A DNA stretch of 64,000 nt from Raineya sp. (GCA_025454915.1 JALONN010000018.1:1-64000); one strand, 5' to 3'; shown: positions 51,548-61,280, counted from the stretch's first letter. Notes: a model not told the origin generated them from the letters alone. Made by a program: numbers and translations.

Positions 51548-51612
51548 AGGTGTTAATTGGTTAAAAAGAAGAAATTTTTTAGAGTTCTGTAAAATTAATT
51601 TTTCATATTTTT

Positions 51613-51641
51613 ACCGAAGATGCAAATTTTGCACTTTCGGT
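51613..51641. repeat. Palindromic element, copy B (intergenic)
   Basis: ACCGAAGATGCAAA-T-TTTGCACTTTCGGT, same left arm and centre as 44355-44383, right arm with two mismatches. Lies just upstream of the lipoprotein gene start. Confidence 0.7.
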
Positions 51642-51850
51642 AAATTTACTGGAAATCTATTTTTTACTTTTTTAACAAATTTGCAAAAAATGTTTCATTT
51701 AAAAAATATACTCCTACTTGTTGTATTGTACTTTTTTTATATATAATTTTACAACATACTACTACATTTCTTTTTGATTTTCCCTTTTGGTCTTGTTTTC
51801 CCATGCTTTTGAAAATTGCTCATCAAGAAATAATTTTCAAAAAAAGTATA

Positions 51851-51906
51851 GCGAGACGGACTCGTACTTTTCTCCTTTCAGTCTAAAATTACGAGTCCAG
51901 TCTCGC
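51851..51906. other. Inverted repeat, candidate origin of transfer
   Basis: GCGAGACGGACTCGT (51851-51865) and ACGAGTCCAGTCTCGC (51891-51906) are inverted copies differing by one inserted base, 25 bp apart. They are markedly GC-rich in an AT-rich surrounding and are followed by GCGAGGCGTAGAC. The position, 127 bp upstream of the mobilization gene, matches where oriT usually lies. No nick site can be named. Confidence 0.55.
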
Positions 51907-52032
51907 TCTGCGAGGCGTAGACAGGGTTTCCATTCTAACATTAGTATAACACAATTATAACTTTCTTGTAAATATCTGATAATCAGTATCAATTGTTATA
52001 ACATTCAGTATAACATTTTTATAACAACTCGT

Positions 52033-52671
52033 ATGAAAAAAGAAGATAAAGCTAGTATAGGTGTGGATAAAACTACACATAAAATCTTTCAGGAATTGTC
52101 TAAATCCATGAATATAGATTTGAAACAATATATGTATTTGGTAGCTCAGTACCTTAAAAGAACAGGGCAGGATATAACTCAGGATACAAGCACAGCTCAG
52201 GAAATTTCCAAGTTTACAAACAAAATCATAGGTTTTCAGAAAACCTATGAAAAGGAGCATTTGAAACCAGCTCTCAAAACCCTGACTGAATATGCTATGG
52301 GACTCAAAGAGTATCATGATTATTTTGAAACACTCAAAGACAAATCAAATCAAATCTTGGATGCCATCAGACATGCAGAGCCTACAGATGAAAATGCTTT
52401 AAGGAAAATTATTGAAGATTTGAAAAAAGAAATAGAAGCTCTCAAAACAGATAACAGAATCCTGACAAGGTTTTCAGAAAGTACACAAAAAATAGCTTAT
52501 GAGCATTATCAAACAATTAGGAGTAGAATGATTGATGCTAAAAATAGAATCGAAAAAAAGGAATTTGAAAATGCAAAAATTATCTTAGAGCAGACCACTC
52601 AAGTCTATGATAAAAGGTTTGAGGCTTTCAATTTATCTCAAGAAAAATCATCTGAAAATCAAAAAAAATAA
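52033..52671 (+). CDS. BfmA/BtgA-type mobilization accessory protein
   Basis: A 212-residue protein. The N-terminal segment has a ribbon-helix-helix-like layout (KASIGVDKTTHKIFQELSKS, then MNIDLKQYMYLVAQYLKRTG). A long coiled coil (about 85-150) and a helical tail follow. BfmA/BtgA proteins bind near oriT and help the relaxase nick DNA. The relaxase gene follows 88 bp downstream. Assignment is by layout and neighbour. Confidence 0.8.
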   Translation: MKKEDKASIGVDKTTHKIFQELSKSMNIDLKQYMYLVAQYLKRTGQDITQDTSTAQEISKFTNKIIGFQKTYEKEHLKPALKTLTEYAMGLKEYHDYFETLKDKSNQILDAIRHAEPTDENALRKIIEDLKKEIEALKTDNRILTRFSESTQKIAYEHYQTIRSRMIDAKNRIEKKEFENAKIILEQTTQVYDKRFEAFNLSQEKSSENQKK

Positions 52672-52759
52672 TGCAACTTTGCGGGAATTTTTACTCTATT
52701 TATTTGTAGAAAAAATAGACTGAGAAATACCTGCATTTTTCACCATAAATGAGAGAAAA

Positions 52760-53665
52760 ATGTATGTAAAAATTCAAACTTCAGACCTTGCAAATGGTAA
52801 TACAGGTTCATGTATTCAGTTAGCAATGTATCTTGAAAAAGAGAACGAAAAAAAACTCTTAAAAGATAAAGAAATGTTCTTTTCTCAGCATAGAGAAAAT
52901 GTAAATGTATATGAAGTAATTCAACATATTGACAGTTTAGGTAAAGGAGGATTAGGTAAAAATGATGCGAAATTTTATTCTGTTGTTTTAGCTCCTAGCC
53001 AAGAAGAATTAGCATTTATCTCCAGTGATAAAGAGAAACTTACTGAGTATACCAGATTAGCTATGGAGCAATATGCTAAAAACTTTAATAGAGGACTTGA
53101 AGCTGATGATATAGTTTGGTATGCTAAAATTGAGAGAGAGCGAAGTTATAAAGATTTAGAAAATCTTCCCGAAGATAAAAAATCGGGAGATATAAAAGAA
53201 GGGGATAATACACATATTCATGTAATTGTTAGTCGAAGGTCAGTTGATAAAAAAATGAAGTTAAGCCCACTAGCTAATGAAAAAGGAGGCGAAGGAAAGA
53301 TTCAGGATAAAATCGTTACTAAAGGCTTTGATAGAGATAAATTTTTTCATATTTGTGAGAAAAAGTTTGATGAAAATTTTAATTATGAAAGAAATATCTC
53401 AGAATCATACCAGTATAAAAAAACGATGGTTCATGGCTCAAAAGAAGCAAAAGAAGACCTTCAACAAAAAATGTTAAAAGAAATAAAAAGCAAAAAAATA
53501 GAGTCAGAACAGAAAATAGAATCACAAAATGCAAATAATAATGATTATATGAAAACAGAAGTTGAGAAAAAGGAACAATTAGAAATATCAAATATTGATG
53601 AGAGAAAACGAAAAGCTATATACATCAAAAATCAGTTGGATAATCAGAAGAGAATAGATATTTAA
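52760..53665 (+). CDS. Mobilization relaxase (BfmB/BtgB-like)
   Basis: A 301-residue relaxase-type protein. The first 190 residues are the catalytic part, with the histidine motif THIHVIVSRR (about 151-160) that binds the metal. A candidate nicking Tyr lies in FYSVVLAPSQEE or VWYAKIERERSY; which one is not certain. The C-terminal third is a highly charged Lys/Glu helix (about 225-301). It cuts one strand at oriT and carries it into the recipient. It lies between the accessory protein and the coupling-protein gene. Confidence 0.85.
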   Translation: MYVKIQTSDLANGNTGSCIQLAMYLEKENEKKLLKDKEMFFSQHRENVNVYEVIQHIDSLGKGGLGKNDAKFYSVVLAPSQEELAFISSDKEKLTEYTRLAMEQYAKNFNRGLEADDIVWYAKIERERSYKDLENLPEDKKSGDIKEGDNTHIHVIVSRRSVDKKMKLSPLANEKGGEGKIQDKIVTKGFDRDKFFHICEKKFDENFNYERNISESYQYKKTMVHGSKEAKEDLQQKMLKEIKSKKIESEQKIESQNANNNDYMKTEVEKKEQLEISNIDERKRKAIYIKNQLDNQKRIDI

Positions 53666-53679
53666 AACCAGATATTCAT

Positions 53680-53979
53680 ATGTATGTATTATTTCATGAA
53701 TTAGACAGAATAGATGGTGGCAAGAGACTTGCAAAGCCTTTCAAGATATATGTTACAGAAATACTGTATTATTCAAAGTCAGATGAAGATTCATCCAGAT
53801 GTAAATTATTCTTATTTGGATTAGGTGGATGGAAAGATTTTGAAGAAAGTTATGAACAAGCTGACGAAATCATAACACAGGCATTACAAAACCTCAATGA
53901 GCAAAAATCAAAAAAATCTAATAATTTAGAATCATCTAATTCTTTTAATAGTGAATTAGATGAAGATGATATACAATAA
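53680..53979 (+). CDS. Hypothetical protein in the mob block (99 aa)
   Basis: A 99-residue protein with a folded-looking first 60 residues (YVLFHELDRIDGGKRLAK; FLFGLGGWKDFEESYEQAD) and a Ser/Asn/Glu-rich acidic tail. It lies 14 bp after the relaxase gene and before the coupling protein, so it is probably part of the transfer operon. Not recognised. Confidence 0.6.
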   Translation: MYVLFHELDRIDGGKRLAKPFKIYVTEILYYSKSDEDSSRCKLFLFGLGGWKDFEESYEQADEIITQALQNLNEQKSKKSNNLESSNSFNSELDEDDIQ

Positions 53980-53981
53980 TT

Positions 53982-54006
53982 TCTAACCCTTTTAAATTTA
54001 AGATTT
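53982..54006 (+). promoter_or_regulatory. TCTAACCC leader of the coupling protein gene
   Basis: TCTAACCCTTTTAAATTTAA, then GATTT and ATG. Confidence 0.6.
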
Positions 54007-56133
54007 ATGAATTCAAAAAACTCCTTCTTAGATGGAATACTCATTTTAATAGTATTCTTCACTGTTCTTGCTAGTTTTGGGGAATGGGTCATTCTTTATA
54101 GCAATGAAGATCTTTCAACAAGAAATAAAACAGAACAGTTAAAAACTGACTCCATAAATAAAAATGAGATTACAGGGAAGCAAAATAAAACAGAAAAGAA
54201 TAAAATATCTAATAATCAGAAAAGTGCTGAACAGCAAGAAGTTAAAGAAAAAAAAGATATAGGGAGTATGGCAACATATACCGCTTTTAAAATATTCTCA
54301 AAGTATGGTGTATATATCAGACTTGCCTTTATTTTATCTTACATCAGTTTGATGGCTTTGCACGCAAATATAATTCAGCAATCTATTAATATTACAGTAC
54401 CACTTTCATTAGTAGGCTTTATAAGTTTACTTGCAGGAGGGCTATCTATGATTGCTTTTTATAAAATATTTCCAAAAGAAGGTCTAATGCTATTCAGATT
54501 TCCTCCACTTGCCTGGTATGGTTCTCTTTTGGGAATTATTATTGGAGGAGGTCTTTTAAGTACATTTTTTGCTGATTTTTTTAACTTTTCAGGTAAAGAA
54601 TCTACTCCAGAAGAAAAAGGGATACCAATTATTGCTGATAAAGAGATAAGAGGTAAAATTACTCCAAATGTTGTAATTGGAGTAAATGATCAAGGGAATT
54701 TAATCAGAGAAAATAGAGACTTATCATTGTCTTTTAGAACGCATCATGGATGGTTAAATATTTTAGAGCCCAATAGAGGCATATTTGTAATAGGAAATGC
54801 TGGAGCTGGGAAAACTTATTCAGTATTTAATCCAATGATAAGACAGTATGTATCTAAGGGTTATACAGCCACTGTTTATGATTATAAATTTCCTGATATG
54901 ACTTCGCTGGTTCATAAAGCTTTTCATTTATTCAATCCTAAAATGAAACTTTATATATTAAATTTCAAAGACATCACAAGAAGTCATAGGTGTAATCCTA
55001 TTAAACCAGAATTAATACACTCTGCAAACTACGCAGATATGTTTGCAGAAACTATTATTAAAAATCTAAATATTGGTGATAAGCAAAAAAGTTACTGGGA
55101 AAAATCACAGACTTCTCTTCTAAAAACAATTATCTGGTTCCTGAAAACTCATTACCCCAAACAGTGTACACTTGCTCATGTGATAGCCATGACCACATAT
55201 AGTGATATAAATCATATGATTTCAGCTCTTACATCCGATACAATGTGTAGTATGTGGATAACAGATATTACTGGTGCATTAGATAGAGATTCTGGAAATC
55301 AATTGTCAGGGGTTATAGGAACATTAACTGTTGATATGTCTAAATTGGTATCAGCAGAAACGTGGTGGTTACTTACTGGAGATGAATTTGATTTGAACGT
55401 GAATGATCCCAAGAATCCTAAATGGGTAACTATTGGGACAGATGAATTTGTCGCAGAAGCTTTGGCTCCTATTGTTGGGTTATTATTAAAAATATCAAGT
55501 GCATACATGAATCAACAAGATAAATTTCCAAGTGCATTGATACTAGATGAAGCTCCAACTGTTACGATACCAAATTTACATATTCTTCCAACTACTGGTC
55601 GCTCAAACTTGGTAAGTTTGGTTTATGGAACACAAGGGCAGGCATTGATGGATAAAAATATGGGTCAAGATGGAAGAATCAGTATTGTAGGATCTCTTGC
55701 TAATCAATTTATGGGACAAACAGGAGAAAATACAACAGCAGAAGAAATGATTGAGTTGATGGGAAAACAAGATATTATGAAAGAGAGTTCTTCAGTGTCT
55801 AATTCAAAAAATGAAGGCAAAACAACAAAATCAACATCAACAACAAATACACCTCATGAAAAGGATATACTCACAAAACAGCAAGCTTTTACTTTGCCAC
55901 AGGGTTTCTTTTTAGGAAAGACCACGGAAAAAGTATTTAGTGATTCTATAAGTATTCCTGAGTATGATAAAGAACTTAAATTTCCAATTTATCCATACTC
56001 CTTTATAGATGATGATGGAAAAGTCTTACCTAGGAAAAATATAGAAAAGATAATTAATGAGAATTTTGAAAAGGTACTTAAAGAAGTAGATGAGATTGTT
56101 AAAACCTATAAAAACAAATGGAAAAAGAAATAA
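54007..56133 (+). CDS. Type IV coupling protein (TraG/VirD4-like)
   Basis: A 708-residue protein. The N-terminal membrane region has hydrophobic segments (about 8-28, 90-125, 135-157 and 170-195). The cytosolic ATPase has Walker A GNAGAGKTYS (about 262-271), a YDYKFPDM segment after it, and Walker B SALILDEAPTV (about 509-519). A YGTQGQA motif and a GENTTAEEM segment follow, as in TraG proteins of Bacteroides. It brings the relaxase-DNA complex to a type IV secretion channel. No other channel genes (VirB4, VirB6 types) are clearly present in this window. Confidence 0.93.
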   Translation: MNSKNSFLDGILILIVFFTVLASFGEWVILYSNEDLSTRNKTEQLKTDSINKNEITGKQNKTEKNKISNNQKSAEQQEVKEKKDIGSMATYTAFKIFSKYGVYIRLAFILSYISLMALHANIIQQSINITVPLSLVGFISLLAGGLSMIAFYKIFPKEGLMLFRFPPLAWYGSLLGIIIGGGLLSTFFADFFNFSGKESTPEEKGIPIIADKEIRGKITPNVVIGVNDQGNLIRENRDLSLSFRTHHGWLNILEPNRGIFVIGNAGAGKTYSVFNPMIRQYVSKGYTATVYDYKFPDMTSLVHKAFHLFNPKMKLYILNFKDITRSHRCNPIKPELIHSANYADMFAETIIKNLNIGDKQKSYWEKSQTSLLKTIIWFLKTHYPKQCTLAHVIAMTTYSDINHMISALTSDTMCSMWITDITGALDRDSGNQLSGVIGTLTVDMSKLVSAETWWLLTGDEFDLNVNDPKNPKWVTIGTDEFVAEALAPIVGLLLKISSAYMNQQDKFPSALILDEAPTVTIPNLHILPTTGRSNLVSLVYGTQGQALMDKNMGQDGRISIVGSLANQFMGQTGENTTAEEMIELMGKQDIMKESSSVSNSKNEGKTTKSTSTTNTPHEKDILTKQQAFTLPQGFFLGKTTEKVFSDSISIPEYDKELKFPIYPYSFIDDDGKVLPRKNIEKIINENFEKVLKEVDEIVKTYKNKWKKK

Positions 56134-56137
56134 TATT

Positions 56138-56167
56138 AAAAACCAGCTCTTTTGAGCTGGTTTTTTT
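56138..56167 (+). terminator. Intrinsic terminator
   Basis: AAAACCAGCTC-TTTT-GAGCTGGTTTT plus TTTT. Confidence 0.95.
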
Positions 56168-56205
56168 ACTTTATAGGTTCAAAATAAATTAGTTCTAATT
56201 TTAAT

Positions 56206-56246
56206 ATATAATTTATTTTTATTATATTTGTATTAGATAGTTCAAT
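56206..56246 (+). promoter_or_regulatory. Dispersed promoter-like repeat, copy 8
   Basis: A full-length match (TATATTTGTATTAGATAGTT, CAAT). It ends 21 bp before the ATG of the broken small gene at 56268. Confidence 0.7.
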
Positions 56247-56267
56247 ATAATTTTAAATTTTATTTTT

Positions 56268-56506
56268 ATGGTTACAAAGGGAGCATATTGCAAAAGAAAT
56301 TAGCCTAATTGAGAAAATGTTTGATAACCTTAATGCTCTACGAGAAATAGAATATTTTTCTATACTTAACCAAGAATATGCAAAAAATTGGGAAGAAACA
56401 TATCATGGAGGCTCAGAATGTTTTTAGAATTTTCTTTGGAAGAGCAAGTCAGATGAATCAACAAGCATGGAAAATATGCCAAGAAATAGCTGAAAAACAA
56501 TTATAG
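56268..56506 (+). pseudogene. Small helical protein with two frameshifts
   Basis: From ATG 56268 the frame stops after 11 codons. Removing one G from GGG at about 56279 and one G from GG at about 56411 gives a continuous 78-residue protein with segments EHIAKEISLIEKMFDNLNAL, EYFSILNQEYAKNWEETYHE and FGRASQMNQQAWKICQEIAE. It starts at the usual distance behind a promoter repeat and ends in a terminator hairpin, so it was or is a gene. Function unknown. Confidence 0.5.
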
Positions 56507-56525
56507 TGAAGGACTTCTTCACTAT
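56503..56525 (+). terminator. Intrinsic terminator
   Basis: ATAGTGAAG-GACTT-CTTCACTAT followed by TTTAATTT; overlaps the stop of the broken gene. Confidence 0.65.
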
Positions 56526-56668
56526 TTTAATTTATAGTCAAGGAAATTTTTTAAATGTATTTTTAGAGTATTTGCATACCACATTTTTTGATTTTATTAC
56601 AAAATAAATTAACTTAAAAATTGAAATACATTATTTGAATAGCTATTATACTTTTTTAGGATAAAAAT

Positions 56669-59392
56669 ATGATAAAAATCTTAGTTATTGTATTTATGGC
56701 ATTTATGTCTGTAGCAAATTTAAATGCTCAAAGTTGGGATGAATTAATTATGCAAGGACACAAATTATATCAATCAGGCCAATTAGAAGAAGCATCTAAA
56801 ACTTATGAAAAGGCGAAGTTTCTTGCTGAAAAAGCCTTTGGCTTAAAACATGAAAATTATGCCCATTCATGTAATCATCTTGCTTATTTATATAAAGACC
56901 AAGGTAAACATATCGAAGCTGAAAAATTATTTATAGAAGCAAAAATGATTTATGAAAAAATATTTGGTAAAAATGATTCAGATTATGCAAATGTTTGTAA
57001 TGGATTAGGACATGTGTATAAACAACAAGGCAAGTACAGTCAAGCTGAATATGCTTATATAGAAGCAAAGGATATTTATGAAAAGATATCAGGAAAGGAA
57101 ACTACATTTTATGCTCATACCTGTAGTAATTTAGCAAATATATGGACGCTACAGGGTAAATATGTACAAGCTGAAATGTTACAGATAGAAAGTAAAGAAA
57201 TCAAGGGCAAACTATTTGGAAAAGATCACCAATTTTATGCACATTCTTGTAATAATTTAGCAGTGACATATAGAGAGCTGGGACTTGAACAAAAAGCAGA
57301 AACTTTATACATCGAAGCAAAAGAAATATTGGCAAAATCAGTGGGAAAAGAACATCTTGATTATGCGGGTGCTTGTCTTAATTTAGCAAGTTTGTATAAA
57401 AATCAGAAACGCTATGAGGAATCAGAAATATTGTATTTGGAGGCAAAAAGTATAGAGGTAAAAACCTTAGGAAAAGAACACCCTTTTTATATAGAAAATT
57501 GTTTGGGGCGAGCTAATTTGTATTCTAGACAAGAAAAATATAAAGAATCAGAAGCATTATACTTAGAAGCAAAAAATATCTGTGAGAGAGTTTTTGGTAA
57601 GAATCATCCTCTTTATGCTAGTGCAATTAGAGGATTAGCATATATATATTATGATCAAGACTTATATATTGAATCAGAAAATCTATTCATAGAAGCCAGA
57701 AATGTATATGCAAAAATCTTTGGTAAGAATCACCCTCTTTATGCTAGTTTAAGTAAAAATATAGGAGATTTGTACTCAATACAAAGAAAATATATTGAGG
57801 CAACACCATTTTATATGGAATCATCTGAAATGTTTTTAAATCAAGTACAAAACAACTTCCCTTTTCATTCAGAAGAAGAAAAAACGGATATTTTTAAATC
57901 TTTCTCTGACGATTTTGAAATGTATAACACATTTGCTATTAAATGTAAAAAAATGGAGCTTATAGGTTGGTTATATAATAATAACCTGATTACAAAAGGG
58001 ATACTTTTTAGAAGTACTCAAAAAATGCAAGATATAGTCCTAAAAAGTAAAGATACGAATGTTCAGAATCTTTTTAGAGAGTGGAAAAGTCAAAAAGAAT
58101 ATACAGCTAAGATTTCCCAAATGAGCATAGAAGACAAAGAGCAAAAACAAATTGATGAGAAAGCCGAACTCATAAAAGTAAACAACCTAGAGAAGAAATT
58201 GTCTCTTGTATCAGAAAATTTAGCTACTAAATTAGATAGTTATAACCCAACCTGGCAAGAAATACAAAAAAGGTTAAAAAAGAACGAAGTAGCAGTAGAA
58301 ATTATTCGTATTCGATGGCATGAAAAAAAAATAACGGATAGTGTTTTATATTTAGCTTTAATAATTAAAAATAATACAAAAGAATATCCTGAAATGACAT
58401 TACTTCCTAATGGTAATGAGCTAGAAAGAGAAAGTGTAAATTACTATCGTAATTGTATTAAAAATAAGAAATTGGATGTAGAATCTTTTAATTACTTCTG
58501 GAAACCATTAGAGAAACACATAAAAAACGCTAAAAAAGTATATTTTTCACCTGATGGAGTTTATAATCAAATCAATCTTCTTACTCTATATAATTCTCAA
58601 AGTAAACATTATCTAAAAGATGAAATAAATATTCAAATTATTGGCAATACAAGAGATATTATGCGTCCCAAAAAAAAATCTGCAAAAAAGAAAGGAGATT
58701 ATCAATTGTATCTTTTTGGTTATCCTGATTATGCAGGAAATAAAAAGAAAAATGACTTTGATAGTGCATGGAGTGTAATACCCAATCTTGTAGGAACAAA
58801 AATAGAGATTGAAACTATTGCTAAAAACGCAATGGAAAGTAAAGTTAAATATAAAATGTTTACAGGTCAGCTAGCAAATGAAGAAAATCTTAAATCTATA
58901 CAAGATGCCAATATTCTACACATTGCTACACATGGTTTCTTTAATGAAAACATAAAAGATAAAGAGAACTATAAAAAAATATTAGAAGGCTCAGGTCTAC
59001 TACTTGCAAATGCAGAACTTACTCTCAATAAAATAAAAATAGATAATGGAGAGAACGGAATTTTTACAGCACAAGAGGCTAGCATCTTGGACTTATATCA
59101 AACAGATTTGGTTGTTCTTTCAGCTTGTGAAACAGGCTTAGGAGAAGTAAAAAATGGAGAGGGAGTATATGGTTTACAAAGAGCTTTTCAGCAAGCAGGA
59201 GCAAAATCTATAATTATGAGTCTTTGGAAAGTAGATGATATAGCTACCCAGAAAATGATGACTTTATTTTATAAAAACTTGCTTGTGAAAAAACAATCGA
59301 AGAGAAAAGCCTTTCAGAATGCTCAAAAAACATTACAACGACAATATTCTCACCCATATTATTGGGGAGCTTTTGTAATAATAGGAGAATAA
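56669..59392 (+). CDS. Exported TPR-CHAT protein (caspase-like peptidase)
   Basis: A 907-residue protein. It has a signal peptide (1-21, LVIVFMAFMSVANLNAQ). About nine kinesin-light-chain-type tetratricopeptide repeats of 42 residues follow (about 30-390, consensus YAxxCNNLAxLYxxQGKYxE, then AExLYIEAK and IFGKxHP). After a helical linker, a C-terminal CHAT domain (about 600-907) has catalytic His in ILHIATHGFF (about 755) and Cys in VVLSACETGLGE (about 820). CHAT proteins are caspase-family proteases, some activated by partners bound to the TPR. The signal peptide places it outside the cytoplasm. The partner is unknown. Confidence 0.93.
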   Translation: MIKILVIVFMAFMSVANLNAQSWDELIMQGHKLYQSGQLEEASKTYEKAKFLAEKAFGLKHENYAHSCNHLAYLYKDQGKHIEAEKLFIEAKMIYEKIFGKNDSDYANVCNGLGHVYKQQGKYSQAEYAYIEAKDIYEKISGKETTFYAHTCSNLANIWTLQGKYVQAEMLQIESKEIKGKLFGKDHQFYAHSCNNLAVTYRELGLEQKAETLYIEAKEILAKSVGKEHLDYAGACLNLASLYKNQKRYEESEILYLEAKSIEVKTLGKEHPFYIENCLGRANLYSRQEKYKESEALYLEAKNICERVFGKNHPLYASAIRGLAYIYYDQDLYIESENLFIEARNVYAKIFGKNHPLYASLSKNIGDLYSIQRKYIEATPFYMESSEMFLNQVQNNFPFHSEEEKTDIFKSFSDDFEMYNTFAIKCKKMELIGWLYNNNLITKGILFRSTQKMQDIVLKSKDTNVQNLFREWKSQKEYTAKISQMSIEDKEQKQIDEKAELIKVNNLEKKLSLVSENLATKLDSYNPTWQEIQKRLKKNEVAVEIIRIRWHEKKITDSVLYLALIIKNNTKEYPEMTLLPNGNELERESVNYYRNCIKNKKLDVESFNYFWKPLEKHIKNAKKVYFSPDGVYNQINLLTLYNSQSKHYLKDEINIQIIGNTRDIMRPKKKSAKKKGDYQLYLFGYPDYAGNKKKNDFDSAWSVIPNLVGTKIEIETIAKNAMESKVKYKMFTGQLANEENLKSIQDANILHIATHGFFNENIKDKENYKKILEGSGLLLANAELTLNKIKIDNGENGIFTAQEASILDLYQTDLVVLSACETGLGEVKNGEGVYGLQRAFQQAGAKSIIMSLWKVDDIATQKMMTLFYKNLLVKKQSKRKAFQNAQKTLQRQYSHPYYWGAFVIIGE

Positions 59393-59410
59393 TATTTAAG
59401 ATGACAAAAT

Positions 59411-60083
59411 ATGCTGTATTTAAAACCAACTAAAAGAGGTTTAGGGGTAACTCTTTGGGGTACTTATGATGATTTAAATTTCCTGTATGATATGCTTTAT
59501 GAGTTATCCCCAGACAGCGATAGCAACATAGTGGCTAGAAAATACCATGATCAAACTAATTTGTTTCTCCTTGATTTTTCTCATCACATACGTAAAGCGT
59601 ATCAGGGTGATAGAATAAAACGGAAAACTAGTCATTTCTCCTCTATTGAAATAGATCATTATGGCGTGCATGTGTCTTGGGTAAGAGTACTTTTTTGGCT
59701 TAGTTCTCTAAGACACAATTTAAGATTTATAACTTCAGACAAGTTTATTATAGGCATAATCTTTAATTTGGAATATTGGCTGGAGCAATCCCTTAAACAA
59801 TATGAACCCATTTATGGTACATATTTATTTCCCTATTATAGATGGTTCTATTTATACAGCTAATCCATATCTCCTCCAATATGAAAATCTTATAGAAAAT
59901 AAATTTTTTGAATTGGGGGGTGGGAAAAAAGGTTTTAGAGAGTTGCCTAAACTTATGAGAGCAAGTTCTTTTGGCACGAATGAATACAAAATTGTATTAA
60001 GTGAATTACAAACAGATGCAATAAACCTAAAGTGCAAAATTGAAGAGATTGTATATGAGTGGAAGGAAGATATAAAATGGTAA
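59411..60083 (+). pseudogene. DUF6904-like protein split by one frameshift
   Basis: Frame 59411-59863 (150 aa) and frame 59802-60083 (93 aa) form one protein of about 223 residues if one C is removed from CCC at about 59831. The join reads GTYLFPIIDGSIYTANPY. The start MLYLKPTKRGLGVTLWGTYD resembles a conserved family opening (MLxIKPTKxGxGxxIxGDYxDL), as I recall for DUF6904. It follows the CHAT gene by 18 bp. The second half has a charged amphipathic C-terminus. Either a broken gene or an assembly error. Confidence 0.65.
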
Positions 60084-60110
60084 ACAGTTAGGGGCTTGGG
60101 TTAGAGTCCT

Positions 60111-60149
60111 AACAAAAAAGGGCATCCAAAAGGATGCCTTTTTTTTGTT
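60111..60149. terminator. Strong bidirectional intrinsic terminator
   Basis: AACAAAAAAGGGCATCC-AAAA-GGATGCCTTTTTTTTGTT, an almost perfect stem with T-runs in both directions. Confidence 0.93.
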
Positions 60150-60176
60150 AGATACAATGTTAATATATAAGTGAAA

Positions 60177-60195
60177 GGGTTAGATGATTCAAAGT
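60177..60195 (-). promoter_or_regulatory. Orphan TCTAACCC leader (minus strand)
   Basis: Minus-strand TTACTTTG box, 5 nt, TCTAACCC (60177-60184), then TTTCACTTATATATTAAC. No ATG or ORF follows: the strong terminator at 60149-60111 is met within about 70 nt. It may make a short untranslated RNA, or be a leftover leader. Confidence 0.45.
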
Positions 60196-60408
60196 AATGC
60201 AATTAATTTTTTATATCCCAAGAAAAACCCTATTTTTTTTAATGAATATTTAATAAGTAATTGATTTTCAATTACTTATTAATAAATAAAATTAATTTAT
60301 TTTATTTAACTTTTTAACTTTTAATTAAAAATTATTTTTTTTTTTATAACTTTTATTTTTTTGAAAAAAATTATAATATTTTTTGTAATTTTGTTTAAAG
60401 ATATTTTT
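60185..60408 (+). promoter_or_regulatory. Very AT-rich promoter region of the transglycosylase gene
   Basis: About 220 bp with few G/C bases. TAATTTTG (about 60386-60393) matches TAnnTTTG and lies about 15 bp before the ATG at 60409. No other feature seen. Confidence 0.5.
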
Positions 60409-61269
60409 ATGAAAATAATAGTATTGATATTAACAACTTTAGCCTTCATTTATACTTCTTGTGGAAATAAGAAAGAAAAGGTTGTAAGGATACCAAATAT
60501 CCAAATGCAAAAACCTGAAAAGTTGAGGCTATACAAGGACAGCCAAACTATTAATATCCCAGAAAATATTTTAGACGAAATATTAACTCCAACTGAAGCA
60601 AAGAAGATAGATGAAATAAAAGTAAAAGAAGATAATGAGATATTTTCTTATAATAAAACTTTTAACGAGAGAGAAGGCTTTTGGAAGAAAATGGAAAAGG
60701 TGGCCCAAAGTTTAGGATTTGAGCCATATTGGCTTTACAGGGTAATGATAGCTGAATCAGGAATTAATTCAGCTATTCAGAATCGAGATACTCAAGCAAC
60801 TGGATTAATACAATTTATGCCTTCAACAGCTCGAATGCTTGGTACAACGACTGATCAACTTTGTATGATGACACCCCAAGAGCAACTGGATTATGTCTAT
60901 AAGTTTTATCTTCCCTATAAAAATAATATCACTTGCCCTATTGATCTTTATATAGTGACTTTTTATCCATATGCACGAGGGAAAAGGAATCATTACATTA
61001 TTGGTTCTGAGGCAAATGCTTATACAGCTAATTTAATTGCGAAACAGAATCCTAGCTTTGATATTGATGGTAATGGCTATATCGAACTTGGAGAATATAG
61101 AAAATATGTAAGGCGAAAAGTGTTTGGAAGTATTCCTGATTATGTATTTAAAACTTATCAGGAAGAAAGGATATCACACCCTAAAAAAGACACTATTGAG
61201 AATAAATTACCCAAAAAGAAAAAAATCAAAAAAGGTAAAATATTCAATTCAACTGAAATTATACAATAA
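60409..61269 (+). CDS. Lipoprotein lytic transglycosylase (SLT family)
   Basis: A 286-residue protein with a lipoprotein signal (MKIIVLILTTLAFIYTSC, lipid Cys at 18). The SLT goose-lysozyme-like domain (about 95-195) has catalytic Glu in YRVMIAESGINS (about 116) and the conserved ATGLIQFMPSTARML. A basic tail ends the protein. It cuts peptidoglycan, a usual helper of conjugation channels. The start at 60409 is preferred over an in-frame TTG at 60361 because it gives a clean lipobox. It may open the wall for the plasmid transfer apparatus. Confidence 0.88.
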   Translation: MKIIVLILTTLAFIYTSCGNKKEKVVRIPNIQMQKPEKLRLYKDSQTINIPENILDEILTPTEAKKIDEIKVKEDNEIFSYNKTFNEREGFWKKMEKVAQSLGFEPYWLYRVMIAESGINSAIQNRDTQATGLIQFMPSTARMLGTTTDQLCMMTPQEQLDYVYKFYLPYKNNITCPIDLYIVTFYPYARGKRNHYIIGSEANAYTANLIAKQNPSFDIDGNGYIELGEYRKYVRRKVFGSIPDYVFKTYQEERISHPKKDTIENKLPKKKKIKKGKIFNSTEIIQ

Positions 61270-61280
61270 AATATTGCTCT

